From Actinomycetota bacterium (GTDB taxonomy: Bacteria > Actinomycetota > Actinomycetes > Nanopelagicales > Nanopelagicaceae), in assembly GCA_005787575.1 (NCBI GenBank), contig SYAN01000030.1:1-43471 (forward strand): a stretch of DNA of 43,471 nucleotides, given 5' to 3'. How positions within the stretch are numbered: the first letter of the stretch is position 1; the number at the start of each line of letters is the position of its first letter. The position numbers were made by a program, and so were the translations under genes. This document shows positions 1 to 9,493 of this stretch, piece by piece. The notes under the pieces are model-generated. The model did not search any database. It had not been told where the DNA came from and was given only the letters and a program-made list of their open reading frames with translations.

Positions 1-48
1 AACCGCCTCCTAAGCGGTAGGTCGCCGGTTCAACTCCGGCCAGGGACG
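1..48 (+). tRNA. tRNA-Arg (anticodon CCT), 3' part only, 5' end outside window
   Basis: Anticodon stem ACCGC/GCGGT around loop CTCCTAA; T-arm GCCGG-TTCAACT-CCGGC; acceptor 3' strand CAGGGAC plus G; no encoded CCA. Confidence 0.9.
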
Positions 49-87
49 CAAACAATTGAATTCTTGATTTGCAGCATTCTTCACGAC

Positions 88-2193
88 TCAAGAATGTTCA
101 ATCTTGAAACGCCTAAGTGATTTCGGTGCCCACCAGTTCCATTCGCCAAAGAGACGCATCAAAGCGGGAACTAAGAATGCCCGAACCAAAGTCGCATCAA
201 GCAAGATGGCGAATGCGACACCAAAGCCGAGCATCTTGATAGAAGTGACACCACTTGTCACAAATGCAGCGAAGACAATTGCAAGGATGAATGCAGCTGC
301 TGTGATGATCCGAGCAGACTTCTGTAGTCCGAAAGCCACCGATTCGATGTTGGAGTGACCAGCATCATGCTCTTCCTTGATGCGCGAGAGAAGGAAGACT
401 TCGTAATCCATAGAGAGGCCGAAGGCGACAATCGCAATCAGCACCATAGAACTTGTATCAAGTGTCCCAGTATTGATGAAGTCCCCAACTAGGAATCCAA
501 GGTTTCCGTCCACAAAAATCCAGGTGAGGATACCCATGGTTGCCGCAAGAGAGATGAAGTTAAGGAGAACTGCTTTTATCGGAAGGAGAAGCGATCCGGT
601 AAAGCCAAATAACATCACAAGGACTGCGATAGTCACCCAGAGCAAAATCCAACCTAAAGTCCTAGAGATTCCATTCTGTGAATCGGTGTAATCGGCAGCG
701 ACGCCACCAACGAGATGTTCAACACCAGTCGGTATTTCACGTATCTGCGTTATGAGTGCTTGACCCTCAGGACTCCTCGGCGGCATCGAATGAATGGCGG
801 TCACTCGCACAAGTTCACCGCTAACTTGTGGTGGGCTAACTCGCAATATTCCTTCGACCCCAGCAAGTTGCTTGGAGAACTCTGCGACTGATGCTGGGTC
901 AGTCCCGCCATTTGGGAAGATCACTTCAAGAGGATTGCTCTCTTGACCCGGAAAATTATCTGTAATGAACTTTGATGCCTGATACGCAGGATCACTCTTA
1001 GGTAGGACTCGGCTATCTACTTGTGAGAATTCAATTCCGCGAATGGGTGCGATAAAGAGTGTGAGTATGAGACCAGAAAGGATGACGACAGGAACAGGTC
1101 GCTTCATGACAAATCTAGCGATTGCTGACCAACGTCCCTCATCACTCTGTCGTATTGCTCGCTTTCGGACAAGTCCTTTGTTTACCTTCGTGCCAATGAT
1201 GTGTAAGAGCGCAGGAAGCGGGAAGATCGCACCAATAACAGCTAGTGCCACGACTATCGTCCCTGCATAGCCCATTGATTTCAGGAAGTTAAGTGGGAAG
1301 AAGATGAGTGAGATGAGTGTGAGCATCACGACAAGACCTGAGAAGAAGACTGTCCTGCCAGCGGTCTTCATAGTGTTAATGATTGCTGTATCTCGGTCTG
1401 CACCACGCTGAAGCTCTTCCCGAAACCTATTGACCATCAACAACGCATAGTCGATACCCAGACCGAGCCCAAGGCCAGTCGTGAGGTTGAGTGCGAAGAC
1501 GCTCACATCAGTGAAGAGAGTGAGGAGGTAAAGACCAAAGAAAGTTCCAAGGATCGCTGTCACACCAATAACAAGCGGCATCGCTGATGCGACGAGGGCA
1601 CCGAAGATGATCACTAAGAGGATGAATACCAAAGGAATTGAGATCGCTTCAGCGAGCTTCAGATCATCTTGGATTCGGCCATTTATCGCGTTTGCGAAGA
1701 TGGCATCTCCTGCTGTGCGCACAGTCAGGCCTTGGAATTCTCCTTCATAACGATCTTGGTAATAGCCACCGTTCTTGTCAATCTCGGTGAAGTCTGAGGA
1801 TTTCAGATAGACGAAGAGAAAAGCTGACTTTCCGTCAGTGCTCCTCATAGAAGGCGGTTTGAGCGCGCTCCAATAAGAAAGGACTCGATCGGCGCTTGGC
1901 TCTGCTCTAACTTGTGATTCAAGCACTCGAGCTTTTGCTTCAACTTCGGCGTCATCCACTGAGCCAGTTGGGGTCGTAATAGTCATAACAACGAATGGGT
2001 CGGTAACGCCGAAGTTGTCTTCGAGGTACTCCCAGACTTTTGCTGAGTCGCTGTTGGGATCTGAGTAGCCGCCGGTATCGAATCGAGAGAAAACCTGTGT
2101 TCCTATTGTTCCGGCAAAGATTGTCCCGATGATCGAAAGCAGGAGTACCGCCTTGCTCCTACGAGCGATCAGATGACCAAGTTTGGCGAACAT
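88..2193 (-). CDS. MMPL/RND family transporter
   Basis: 701 aa, multiple TM segments; typical MMPL motifs such as GLGLGIDYALLMVNRFREE and FGLSMDYEVFLLSRIKEE; SD-like GGAG upstream. Confidence 0.93.
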   Translation of the reverse strand: MFAKLGHLIARRSKAVLLLSIIGTIFAGTIGTQVFSRFDTGGYSDPNSDSAKVWEYLEDNFGVTDPFVVMTITTPTGSVDDAEVEAKARVLESQVRAEPSADRVLSYWSALKPPSMRSTDGKSAFLFVYLKSSDFTEIDKNGGYYQDRYEGEFQGLTVRTAGDAIFANAINGRIQDDLKLAEAISIPLVFILLVIIFGALVASAMPLVIGVTAILGTFFGLYLLTLFTDVSVFALNLTTGLGLGLGIDYALLMVNRFREELQRGADRDTAIINTMKTAGRTVFFSGLVVMLTLISLIFFPLNFLKSMGYAGTIVVALAVIGAIFPLPALLHIIGTKVNKGLVRKRAIRQSDEGRWSAIARFVMKRPVPVVILSGLILTLFIAPIRGIEFSQVDSRVLPKSDPAYQASKFITDNFPGQESNPLEVIFPNGGTDPASVAEFSKQLAGVEGILRVSPPQVSGELVRVTAIHSMPPRSPEGQALITQIREIPTGVEHLVGGVAADYTDSQNGISRTLGWILLWVTIAVLVMLFGFTGSLLLPIKAVLLNFISLAATMGILTWIFVDGNLGFLVGDFINTGTLDTSSMVLIAIVAFGLSMDYEVFLLSRIKEEHDAGHSNIESVAFGLQKSARIITAAAFILAIVFAAFVTSGVTSIKMLGFGVAFAILLDATLVRAFLVPALMRLFGEWNWWAPKSLRRFKIEHS

Positions 2194-2236
2194 GACTCTC
2201 CGTTCAGTTGACTACCGTGAAAGCTTCAGCAATAAT

Positions 2237-2251
2237 GTAAACAATGTTAAC
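2237..2251. promoter_or_regulatory. Putative TetR operator, imperfect palindrome GTAAACAATGTTAAC
   Basis: Arms GTAAACA / TGTTAAC with one mismatch, in the divergent MMPL-tetR gap and overlapping the tetR ATG (2244) and the predicted leaderless TSS. Confidence 0.5.
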
Positions 2252-2855
2252 ACCTCTTCGCAAGGGCTCGGACTACCATCATGGTGACCTTCGTGATGCT
2301 GTGATCCAAGTTGCCCGAGATCTGGTAGCAAACGAAGGTGTGAGTTCGCTCGGGATAAGAAGAGTCGCACTTCGAGTCAATGTGACCCCAGCCGCGCTCT
2401 ACAGACACTTTGAGAGTCTTGAGCAGCTACGAGGTGAAGTCTCGGGTCGGGTCAGAAATGAGATGGCCGAGATGATGATTCTTGCCAGAGAGAAAGTCGG
2501 GCCCGCCACATTAAGTAAGACTCGTTCACGGGCGCGATTTTCTGCAATAGGAGATGCATACGTCGCGTATGCTCGAAAGTTCCCTAGACTTTTTGAGATC
2601 GCCTTCCTCACCTGTGATGCATTGCCTGAGACCGAAGAGAGCCTTGCTTGGCGCACGCTTGAGGAATCTCTCGAAGAGTTAATCAACTCTGGTTTGTTGG
2701 AGCGAAGAAAGAGTTTGAAAGCTGCCACTTTGGCATGGAGTTCTATCCATGGATTGGCCTCACTCGTTGCGTCTCAGACCATTTCCAATAAGGAGTATCC
2801 ACTTTTTCGAAAGTCTGTACTTGATGGTGTACAAGATGCAGTCTTCGCTCGGTGA
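2244..2855 (+). CDS. TetR/AcrR family transcriptional regulator
   Basis: N-terminal HTH: DLRDAVIQVARDLVANEGVSSLGIRRVALRVNVTPAALYRHFES; divergent from MMPL exporter. Confidence 0.93.
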   Translation: MLTPLRKGSDYHHGDLRDAVIQVARDLVANEGVSSLGIRRVALRVNVTPAALYRHFESLEQLRGEVSGRVRNEMAEMMILAREKVGPATLSKTRSRARFSAIGDAYVAYARKFPRLFEIAFLTCDALPETEESLAWRTLEESLEELINSGLLERRKSLKAATLAWSSIHGLASLVASQTISNKEYPLFRKSVLDGVQDAVFAR

Positions 2856-2913
2856 TTCTTAAACTGAAGAGTCATATAAGAGAAATTCTCAGTATCTTGG
2901 GGATAATCCGAGC

Positions 2914-3024
2914 ATGAGTGAGATTCTGCCAAGCATCACCTCCGATGAGATTGACCTCGAAAATGATGATTCAAAAAGAGAAGAGGAAATCAAGGGAGAC
3001 AGACCACCTCATCACGAGGGATAA
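2914..3024 (+). CDS. Small acidic protein, 36 aa (MSEILPSITSDEIDLENDDSKREEEIKGDRPPHHEG), not in supplied ORF track
   Basis: Complete ATG-TAA ORF; GATAAT-N6-ATG just upstream, the same leaderless-type spacing as neighbouring copC; composition resembles small actinobacterial proteins with a C-terminal RPPHH/W motif (from memory). Confidence 0.6.
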   Translation: MSEILPSITSDEIDLENDDSKREEEIKGDRPPHHEG

Positions 3025-3028
3025 GTTT

Positions 3029-3334
3029 CTAGTTTGAAGTGGTTGTGCTTGATGAAGGAGTAGTCGTTGGTGTCGTCGAAGTTGAGGCGTTTGACGCTGG
3101 AGTAGCAGGGGCGTTGGCCGTTGAAGTGGATGAAGAAGTGGTTGAGTCGCTCTTTGCAGTACGAGAATCGGTTTTGTAGAAACCCGACCCTTTGAAAACT
3201 ACTCCCACACTGTTATAGATCTTTCGCACTGGTCCTTGGCAGAGCGGACAATCTTTGATTGCTTCATCTGAGAATGCCTGAACCAACTCAAACTCATGAG
3301 CACAACTGGTGCAGAGATATTGGTAGGTAGGCAT
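3029..3334 (-). CDS. FmdB-family zinc ribbon protein with Ser/Thr/Ala low-complexity tail
   Basis: MPTYQYLCTSCAHEFELVQAFSDEAIKDCPLCQGPVRKIYNSVGVVFKGSGFYKTD with two CxxC pairs. Confidence 0.92.
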   Translation of the reverse strand: MPTYQYLCTSCAHEFELVQAFSDEAIKDCPLCQGPVRKIYNSVGVVFKGSGFYKTDSRTAKSDSTTSSSTSTANAPATPASNASTSTTPTTTPSSSTTTSN

Positions 3335-3423
3335 GAGCAGATTCTAGGAAAGTGATAAGAATCTGACTAATCGAAGGTGTTGCCAGCGTAGGCAACTTCA
3401 TCAACTAGGGCGATAATCAGCGC

Positions 3424-3957
3424 ATGAGATGGAAGTCAGCAATCACTACCTTGATACTCAGCTTAGGGATTGTGACAACTGGAATCTCGGTTGCTCAAGG
3501 CGTGGAGATTCTCACCACCTCGCCAGGAGTCGATGCGAAGGTGACTATCACTCCGAATTTCGTCACGGTCACGGCCGATCAAGATCTTCTTGATTTCGGA
3601 AACCAGCTCCCAGTCATCTCACCTTCGAACACAAGAGTTGATGATGGTTTGATAACGGTATCGGGTGCAACACTCTCAGTAGGTCTAAATCAGTTGACTG
3701 AGTCCGGAGATTACTTGGTTGAGTATGAAATCCTGGTGGAGAATGAGAGCCCGCTATTTGGGAATTTCTCCTTCACTTTTGAAGCACCTCCTGTGGTTCA
3801 ACCAAATACGCCAAGTCCTTCACCCTCGACGTCGGATCAAGGCAGAGAAGTCGGAAGTTCCACCACTGACTACCTCGTCATCGCTTTACTTGTATTCGCA
3901 TTCTTTGTGTTGCTTTGGCTTGCTCGATTCGCTCGTTCTACCTTTCGCAAGAAGTAG
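3424..3957 (+). CDS. CopC-domain protein, signal peptide and C-terminal TM helix
   Basis: Signal peptide, immunoglobulin-like CopC-type region (TTSPGVDAKVTITPNFVTVTADQDL), C-terminal anchor, next to CopD/CtaG protein. Confidence 0.75.
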   Translation: MRWKSAITTLILSLGIVTTGISVAQGVEILTTSPGVDAKVTITPNFVTVTADQDLLDFGNQLPVISPSNTRVDDGLITVSGATLSVGLNQLTESGDYLVEYEILVENESPLFGNFSFTFEAPPVVQPNTPSPSPSTSDQGREVGSSTTDYLVIALLVFAFFVLLWLARFARSTFRKK

Positions 3958-3972
3958 AAGAGATCGATCAGT

Positions 3973-5787
3973 ATGAATCTTCTTGCAGAGTATCTTCCAA
4001 TAATCTCTGGAAGCCTGGTTATCGGATATTTCTTTTATGCCTCACTTCTTCTACCCGAGCGTGAAGGGCAATTCCTCGCGAATGAATCTTACCGTCGCTT
4101 GGCCTATTTCTCGGCACTCACTTGGTCGTTTTCGAGTGCGCTCTTAATCATTACCTCACTACGTGAAATCATCGGAACGTCATTTGATCTTCAAACCTTG
4201 CGCTCTTATTTGATCCAAGTCTCGTTAGGAAGACTCCAACTACTTCAACTGCTTGCGAGCCTTCTCTTGGTAATCATCATCCGAAGAGTTAAGAGAAACG
4301 GTCCTGCAGTAGGTGCATTACTACTTGCGCTTCTAGGACTTTGCGCACCATTAATCGAGAGTCATAGTGGTGATGCGGGAATGCATGGCCTAGCAATTGG
4401 TTCGATAATCATTCATCTCTCTGCCCTTTCAATCTGGATTGGCGTTATTGCAGGATTCTTGATGATCTCGCAGGAAACTTTCATGAAAGTCAATCAGCGC
4501 TGGCGAGTGATAGCTCCTTGGATCGTTATTTCGGTTCTGGCGAGTGGCCTGTTGAATAGTTGGACTCGCATGAATTTCCGAGATGCATTCGATGGAGATT
4601 ACGCAAGAATTCTTACTCTGAAAGTGGCGCTAGTGATACTCGTTCTTGGCGTAGCTTGGTACTTGAGAAGAGAGGTGCTTCGCAGAGCAATCAAAACGAA
4701 GCTCATTGCATTGGAATTCGGATTCCTTGCTCTCACTTCTCTCGTTGGCAGTTGGCTCTCCAGGACTGAACCCCCAATACGTGGCGACATCCCCTCCCCA
4801 GAGGATTTACGTGCTTTAGGTCTGACGGGATTGAGGTTTCCAGATGAACCCAACCTTTGGCGCCTTGTCATCTCATATGAAGCGGATGGATTGATGCTCG
4901 GCGCACTTATCTTCGTCACTGCGCTCTACATATCGGCAGTAGTGCGACTGGCAAGACGCGGAGTGAAATGGCCAGTGGGTAGGACTATCGCATTCGCCCT
5001 AGGCATCTCGGCAATTGACTTCGCTACAAGTGGCGGTTTAGGTGTTTATGCAAACTTCTCTTTCTCACATCACATGATGGCGCACATGGTCCTCGGCATG
5101 ATTGCACCAATCGGAATAGTCCTCGGCGCTCCAATAACTCTTGCACTGAGAGCTTTACCTAGCGGACGCGATGACCAAGAGCGTGGTCTTAGAGGATTAT
5201 TGGTGAAGGCGCTCTCCTCAAAGGCAGTCGTAATTTTCAGCCATCCGATTATTGCCTTAGCAATATTCGATGGTTCCCTCTTCGTCCTCTATTTCACTTC
5301 AATCTTTGATTCATTGATGGGAAGTCATATCGGCCATCTTCTGATGAGCCTTCACTTCCTTCTCGCAGGCATCCTCTTCTTCCACGTCATAATCGGAATC
5401 GATCCGAGACCACGACAGTATCCACACATTTTTCGCATTGTGATTCTCTTCGCGGCGATGAGTATCCATGCATTCTTCTCGATCTCGTTGCTCTCAAGCA
5501 CCACATTGATTGGCGTGGATTATTACCAAAGTTTGGCCACCCCTTGGGTTTCAGATCTTTTGGCAGATCAGAGGATTGGCGCCTCGATTGGCTGGGTCAT
5601 GGGAGAGATTCCAATCCTTCTCTCCCTTGTCGCAACGTTCCTACAGTGGATCCGCTCCGATGAGCGCGAAGCACGCCGAATCGATCGCGCCTCCAATAGA
5701 GCGAAAGCCCTCGGCGAGAAAGATGAGTTGGATCATTACAACGATTATCTAGCTCGACTTGCCAAGCGAGACGAAGAACTGGGTTAA
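3973..5787 (+). CDS. CopD/CtaG fusion membrane protein (copper resistance / cytochrome c oxidase assembly)
   Basis: 604 aa polytopic; N-terminal CopD-like half, C-terminal caa3 CtaG half (HHMMAHMVLGMIAPIGIVLGAPITLALRALP). Confidence 0.88.
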   Translation: MNLLAEYLPIISGSLVIGYFFYASLLLPEREGQFLANESYRRLAYFSALTWSFSSALLIITSLREIIGTSFDLQTLRSYLIQVSLGRLQLLQLLASLLLVIIIRRVKRNGPAVGALLLALLGLCAPLIESHSGDAGMHGLAIGSIIIHLSALSIWIGVIAGFLMISQETFMKVNQRWRVIAPWIVISVLASGLLNSWTRMNFRDAFDGDYARILTLKVALVILVLGVAWYLRREVLRRAIKTKLIALEFGFLALTSLVGSWLSRTEPPIRGDIPSPEDLRALGLTGLRFPDEPNLWRLVISYEADGLMLGALIFVTALYISAVVRLARRGVKWPVGRTIAFALGISAIDFATSGGLGVYANFSFSHHMMAHMVLGMIAPIGIVLGAPITLALRALPSGRDDQERGLRGLLVKALSSKAVVIFSHPIIALAIFDGSLFVLYFTSIFDSLMGSHIGHLLMSLHFLLAGILFFHVIIGIDPRPRQYPHIFRIVILFAAMSIHAFFSISLLSSTTLIGVDYYQSLATPWVSDLLADQRIGASIGWVMGEIPILLSLVATFLQWIRSDEREARRIDRASNRAKALGEKDELDHYNDYLARLAKRDEELG

Positions 5788-5794
5788 TCAGCCC

Positions 5795-6943
5795 ATGGAT
5801 GAACTATTCATTCTGCCGCAGGAGTATCGCGATCTTCGTGCGAGTGTGCGAGCTCTTGCAGAGAAGAAGATCGCGCCATTCGCAAAGACTGTTGATGAAG
5901 AGGCGCGTTTCCCGCAAGAAGCTTTCGATGCGCTTCAGAGCGCCGGCCTCGCGGCAGCACACGTACCGACAGAATTTGGTGGAGATGGGGCGGATGCGCT
6001 TGCGGTTGTGATCATCATCGAAGAAGTGGCGAGAGCATGTGGCTCGTCCTCTCTGATTCCTGCAGTCAATAAGTTGGGATCCCTGCCTCTCATCCTCGCC
6101 GGAACTATTGAGCAGAAGAAGCGATGGTTGACAGCACTGGCACAAGGAAAAGGTTTCTCCTATTGCCTATCCGAATCTGAATCTGGGTCAGACTCAGTCT
6201 CGATGAAGACCAAAGCAATTCGAAAAGATGGAAAGTGGATATTGAACGGAAGTAAGAAGTGGATCTCAAACGCAGGATTCTCCGACTTCTACACAGTTCT
6301 CGCAGTGACAAACCCAGATCAACGATCGAAAGGAATCTCCGCCTTCGTCGTCGAGAAGAGTGATTCAGGAGTTTCATTCGGCGCCCACGAGAAGAAGATG
6401 GGGATGCGGGGATCGCCAACTCGGGAGGTTTATTTCGACGATGTCGAGTTGGATGAGGACCGGTTACTTGGTCAAGAGGGCGAGGGTTTCGCGATTGCTA
6501 TGCGCACCCTTGATCACACTCGCATCACAATCGCAGCGCAGGCGCTGGGTTTGGCTCAAGGAGCTTTTGAGACGGCCGCCCGATATGCGAAAGAACGCAA
6601 ACAATTCGGCAAGCCCATCTTTGATTTTCAAGCCATACAGTTCATGTTGGCAGATATGGCGATGCAGATCGAAGCCGCGCGACAAATCACTTATGCAGCA
6701 GCAGCGCGGAGTGAACGCGGTGATGAGGACCTAACTTTCTTCTCGGCTGCATCGAAATGTTTTGCTACCGATGTAGCAATGCAGGTGACGACCGATGCAG
6801 TGCAAGTCTTGGGTGGTTACGGATATGTCAATGATCATCCAGTTGAACGGATGATGCGTGATGCTAAGTTGACTCAGATCTATGAGGGGACCAATCAGAT
6901 CCAACGCCTCGTGATGTCGCGACATCTAGATAAATTGATGTAA
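5795..6943 (+). CDS. Acyl-CoA dehydrogenase
   Basis: LSESESGSDSVSMKTKA, QVLGGYGYVNDHPVERMMRDAKLTQIYEGTNQIQR motifs; ATG 5795 preferred over upstream start. Confidence 0.95.
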   Translation: MDELFILPQEYRDLRASVRALAEKKIAPFAKTVDEEARFPQEAFDALQSAGLAAAHVPTEFGGDGADALAVVIIIEEVARACGSSSLIPAVNKLGSLPLILAGTIEQKKRWLTALAQGKGFSYCLSESESGSDSVSMKTKAIRKDGKWILNGSKKWISNAGFSDFYTVLAVTNPDQRSKGISAFVVEKSDSGVSFGAHEKKMGMRGSPTREVYFDDVELDEDRLLGQEGEGFAIAMRTLDHTRITIAAQALGLAQGAFETAARYAKERKQFGKPIFDFQAIQFMLADMAMQIEAARQITYAAAARSERGDEDLTFFSAASKCFATDVAMQVTTDAVQVLGGYGYVNDHPVERMMRDAKLTQIYEGTNQIQRLVMSRHLDKLM

Positions 6944-6961
6944 ATCAAGCTCTCAAAGGTA

Positions 6962-6990
6962 TTGACCTGGATTAATTTCTTTCCCACAAT
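6962..6990 (+). promoter_or_regulatory. Putative promoter TTGACC-N17-CACAAT, leaderless spacing
   Basis: -35 TTGACC (6962-6967), 17-nt spacer, -10 CACAAT (6985-6990), 6 nt to GTG 6997. Confidence 0.55.
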
Positions 6991-6996
6991 TCAACT

Positions 6997-7674
6997 GTGA
7001 AGCTCAAACCATTTCTCACTCTCACTTTCTTTTCTTTGCTCCTTTCACTTCTCGCTATCCCAGTGGGTTCGGTTATCGCCGCAGATGATTGCGGCTTTGG
7101 AAAGTCACGTGACTTAGGTGAGGAGATAGAGGATGAAGATGGAAATCTCATCTACAAACTCCCTGATGGTTCGAAGATAACTCAAGTCGATGAAGAGAGT
7201 TATGAGAGAGAAGATGGGACACCGATCGAGTATGGGAGTTGGGGTGAATGCAAAGCAACGAGTTGGAGCGAAGAAGAGAACGAAGGAAACGCAGCTAAGT
7301 TTTTCTCAGTAAGCATGCTCTCGGATGAGGAGGAGGGAGTGACAAACGAGTTCTCATCGATTCTTCTCACCTGCGAGAAGAATCGATTGACGGTCGAAGT
7401 CAATGTGGAGGATGCGAGATCGGCAGGCTCAAGGGGCAATGGTGAATATCGAGTGGATCGACTTCGTGTCAAGAAATTTCAATACCTTTCAAGAAGCGGT
7501 GATGAATCGATTGCGATCGTAGACACAAAGACTTTCATCAACGATCTGATTAAGGCGAAAAGTAAAGTGGCATTCAAAATCCCGACTAGTTCCGGGAATT
7601 TCACCACGGCTTTCCCCAAGGGGAATTTAGAAATCTTTAGATCGAAGTTTGCAAAGGCGGGATGTAAGTTCTAG
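6997..7674 (+). CDS. Secreted hypothetical protein
   Basis: Clear signal peptide MKLKPFLTLTFFSLLLSLLAIPVGSVIA then acidic region; GTG start; no family recognised. Confidence 0.75.
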   Translation: MKLKPFLTLTFFSLLLSLLAIPVGSVIAADDCGFGKSRDLGEEIEDEDGNLIYKLPDGSKITQVDEESYEREDGTPIEYGSWGECKATSWSEEENEGNAAKFFSVSMLSDEEEGVTNEFSSILLTCEKNRLTVEVNVEDARSAGSRGNGEYRVDRLRVKKFQYLSRSGDESIAIVDTKTFINDLIKAKSKVAFKIPTSSGNFTTAFPKGNLEIFRSKFAKAGCKF

Positions 7675-7675
7675 T

Positions 7676-8860
7676 TCAGATTTGAGAGAGCGCCGCTGCG
7701 ATTCGATCGATCGCATCTTCAAGAATCTCACTGCTCGTTGCGAAATTGATTCGAATGAAACCTCGTCCGCCTGGTCCATACAAGGCTCCTGATGCCACGG
7801 CAATCTTTCCGTGCTCAATCATGAGGTTCGAAACATCGTCAATCTCTCCCTCTTTCAGAACATTTCGAAGGTCAAGCCAACCGAAGTAACCTGCATCTGG
7901 TTTGCAATAGATAACTCCAGGAAGTTTCGCTGAGACGAGCGTCGCCAAGAGATGCCTCGCACCATCTAAGTAACCGATCACTGCATCAAGCCAAGGCTCA
8001 CATTGACCATAGGCAACACTTGAAGCAATCGCACCGTAGAGGGATGCACGAGAGTGAAGGGCATGAGGAAGCCGATTCAGTATCGCTTCACTCCTTTCAC
8101 TCTGCGCGACAATCTGTGCGCATTTGAGGCCAGCGAAGCTAAATGCCTTGGTCGCAGAGACGAAAGAAATCCCAACATCCCTTGCTGTATCCGAGATGGA
8201 TAAGAATGGTCTATATCTCTCTGCTTCATAGATTAGAGGAGAGTGAATCTCATCGGAAAGGATGGTCACGCCATATGTGCCAGCGAGTTCTGCAAGTTGG
8301 TGAAGGTCTTCATCGGGATAGATGGAGCCGACCGGATTATGTGGATGACAGAGAATGTGCAACTTAGCGCCATCGCGGTAACCGGATTCGATGAGATTCA
8401 GATCTAGGCGATAGGGATCGCCCGGGGATTTCGGGGGAAGCAGTGGCAGATCAAGTGGCAGAGAATGAATTTCTGCGATCCAGTTGAAGAAATTGTAGTA
8501 GACCGGTGTATTGATGATTATCTTCTCACCGGGTTTTGCGATTAGGCGTGCAACTTCTATCACTGCAACGCCTACATCTGGGGCAATGCGTACTTCTTTT
8601 GGAGCAACACTCCAACCCCAACGATTAGAGGCGAATCGGGAAAAATTCTCCCCAAGCTCTGGGATCTCGCCTAAATAACCTGCATCAGAGTCCTGAATTA
8701 ATTGAGTGATTGCATCTTTGATTGGTTCTGCCAACTCGAAATCCATGACAGCAAATGGCATGGGAAGAATTTCTCGAGAGAAGGCGCGCCACTTCTCTGA
8801 CTTTCTTTTCTGAAGATGTTGAAGTGCCGCAACTTTAATCTCAGGTCGTTGCGCAGACAT
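7676..8860 (-). CDS. PLP-dependent aminotransferase, MalY/PatB (cystathionine beta-lyase-like) family
   Basis: PHNPVGSIYPDEDL, ILSDEIHSPLIY, SATKAFSFAGLKCAQ motifs. Confidence 0.92.
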   Translation of the reverse strand: MSAQRPEIKVAALQHLQKRKSEKWRAFSREILPMPFAVMDFELAEPIKDAITQLIQDSDAGYLGEIPELGENFSRFASNRWGWSVAPKEVRIAPDVGVAVIEVARLIAKPGEKIIINTPVYYNFFNWIAEIHSLPLDLPLLPPKSPGDPYRLDLNLIESGYRDGAKLHILCHPHNPVGSIYPDEDLHQLAELAGTYGVTILSDEIHSPLIYEAERYRPFLSISDTARDVGISFVSATKAFSFAGLKCAQIVAQSERSEAILNRLPHALHSRASLYGAIASSVAYGQCEPWLDAVIGYLDGARHLLATLVSAKLPGVIYCKPDAGYFGWLDLRNVLKEGEIDDVSNLMIEHGKIAVASGALYGPGGRGFIRINFATSSEILEDAIDRIAAALSQI

Positions 8861-8877
8861 ACGCGAAGGATAGGTGG

Positions 8878-9456
8878 TTATTGATCTGTCGTTTTAAAAC
8901 GGACCAAGATCTCAGGCAGGGCCACGGCATCTACCCGGATGTCGTGCTCCTCACTAGGCAAGGACTCACCGAATAATTCTTCATCATGAAGTAACGCGAC
9001 TTTCCAAGCCGCCCTCGCTTGAGTTCCTTGGGCCAAGGCACGATCGTAGGAACCTCCACCTTGACCGAGTCGCACCCCACTTCGATCAACGCGAAGTGCG
9101 GGGAGTATCACGACATCGAGTGAGCCCGCGAAAACTTCACCTATTGGCTGCATCAAGTTCTTGCGCTTCTTGTCTCGCTCGAACTCGATCTTTGGCTGCC
9201 ACTTGATCCAGGTAATCAGACCTTGCGAGTCAGTTCGTGGCAAGAGAAGTTCTTTCCCAAGAGAAATAATCTTCTCATTGAGAATCAGAGTCGATGGCTC
9301 ATCGCCATAAGAAAGGTAAGAAGCGATGGTTCTCGCCGTCGAGATCTCTGTAGCCCGAAGCAGGTGTAGCCAGTCTCCACCGATAGAACGTTGACTTCGT
9401 TCGAAGCGAAAGCGAGTTCGAAGTTCTTGCTTATTCATTGATGCGAATGAACTCAC
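8878..9456 (-). CDS. 5-formyltetrahydrofolate cyclo-ligase
   Basis: LPRTDSQGLITW, VDRSGVRLGQGGGSYDRAL motif; GTG 9456 with TAGAGT-N6-GTG preferred. Confidence 0.9.
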   Translation of the reverse strand: MSSFASMNKQELRTRFRFERSQRSIGGDWLHLLRATEISTARTIASYLSYGDEPSTLILNEKIISLGKELLLPRTDSQGLITWIKWQPKIEFERDKKRKNLMQPIGEVFAGSLDVVILPALRVDRSGVRLGQGGGSYDRALAQGTQARAAWKVALLHDEELFGESLPSEEHDIRVDAVALPEILVRFKTTDQ

Positions 9457-9493
9457 CAACCAACTCTAAAGTCTCATGAGGTAAAGTCCGATT

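Noticed and set aside
5804-6925. Multiple ORFs antisense or frame-shifted to the acyl-CoA dehydrogenase
   Set aside because: Arg-rich nonsense compositions typical of wrong-frame translation.
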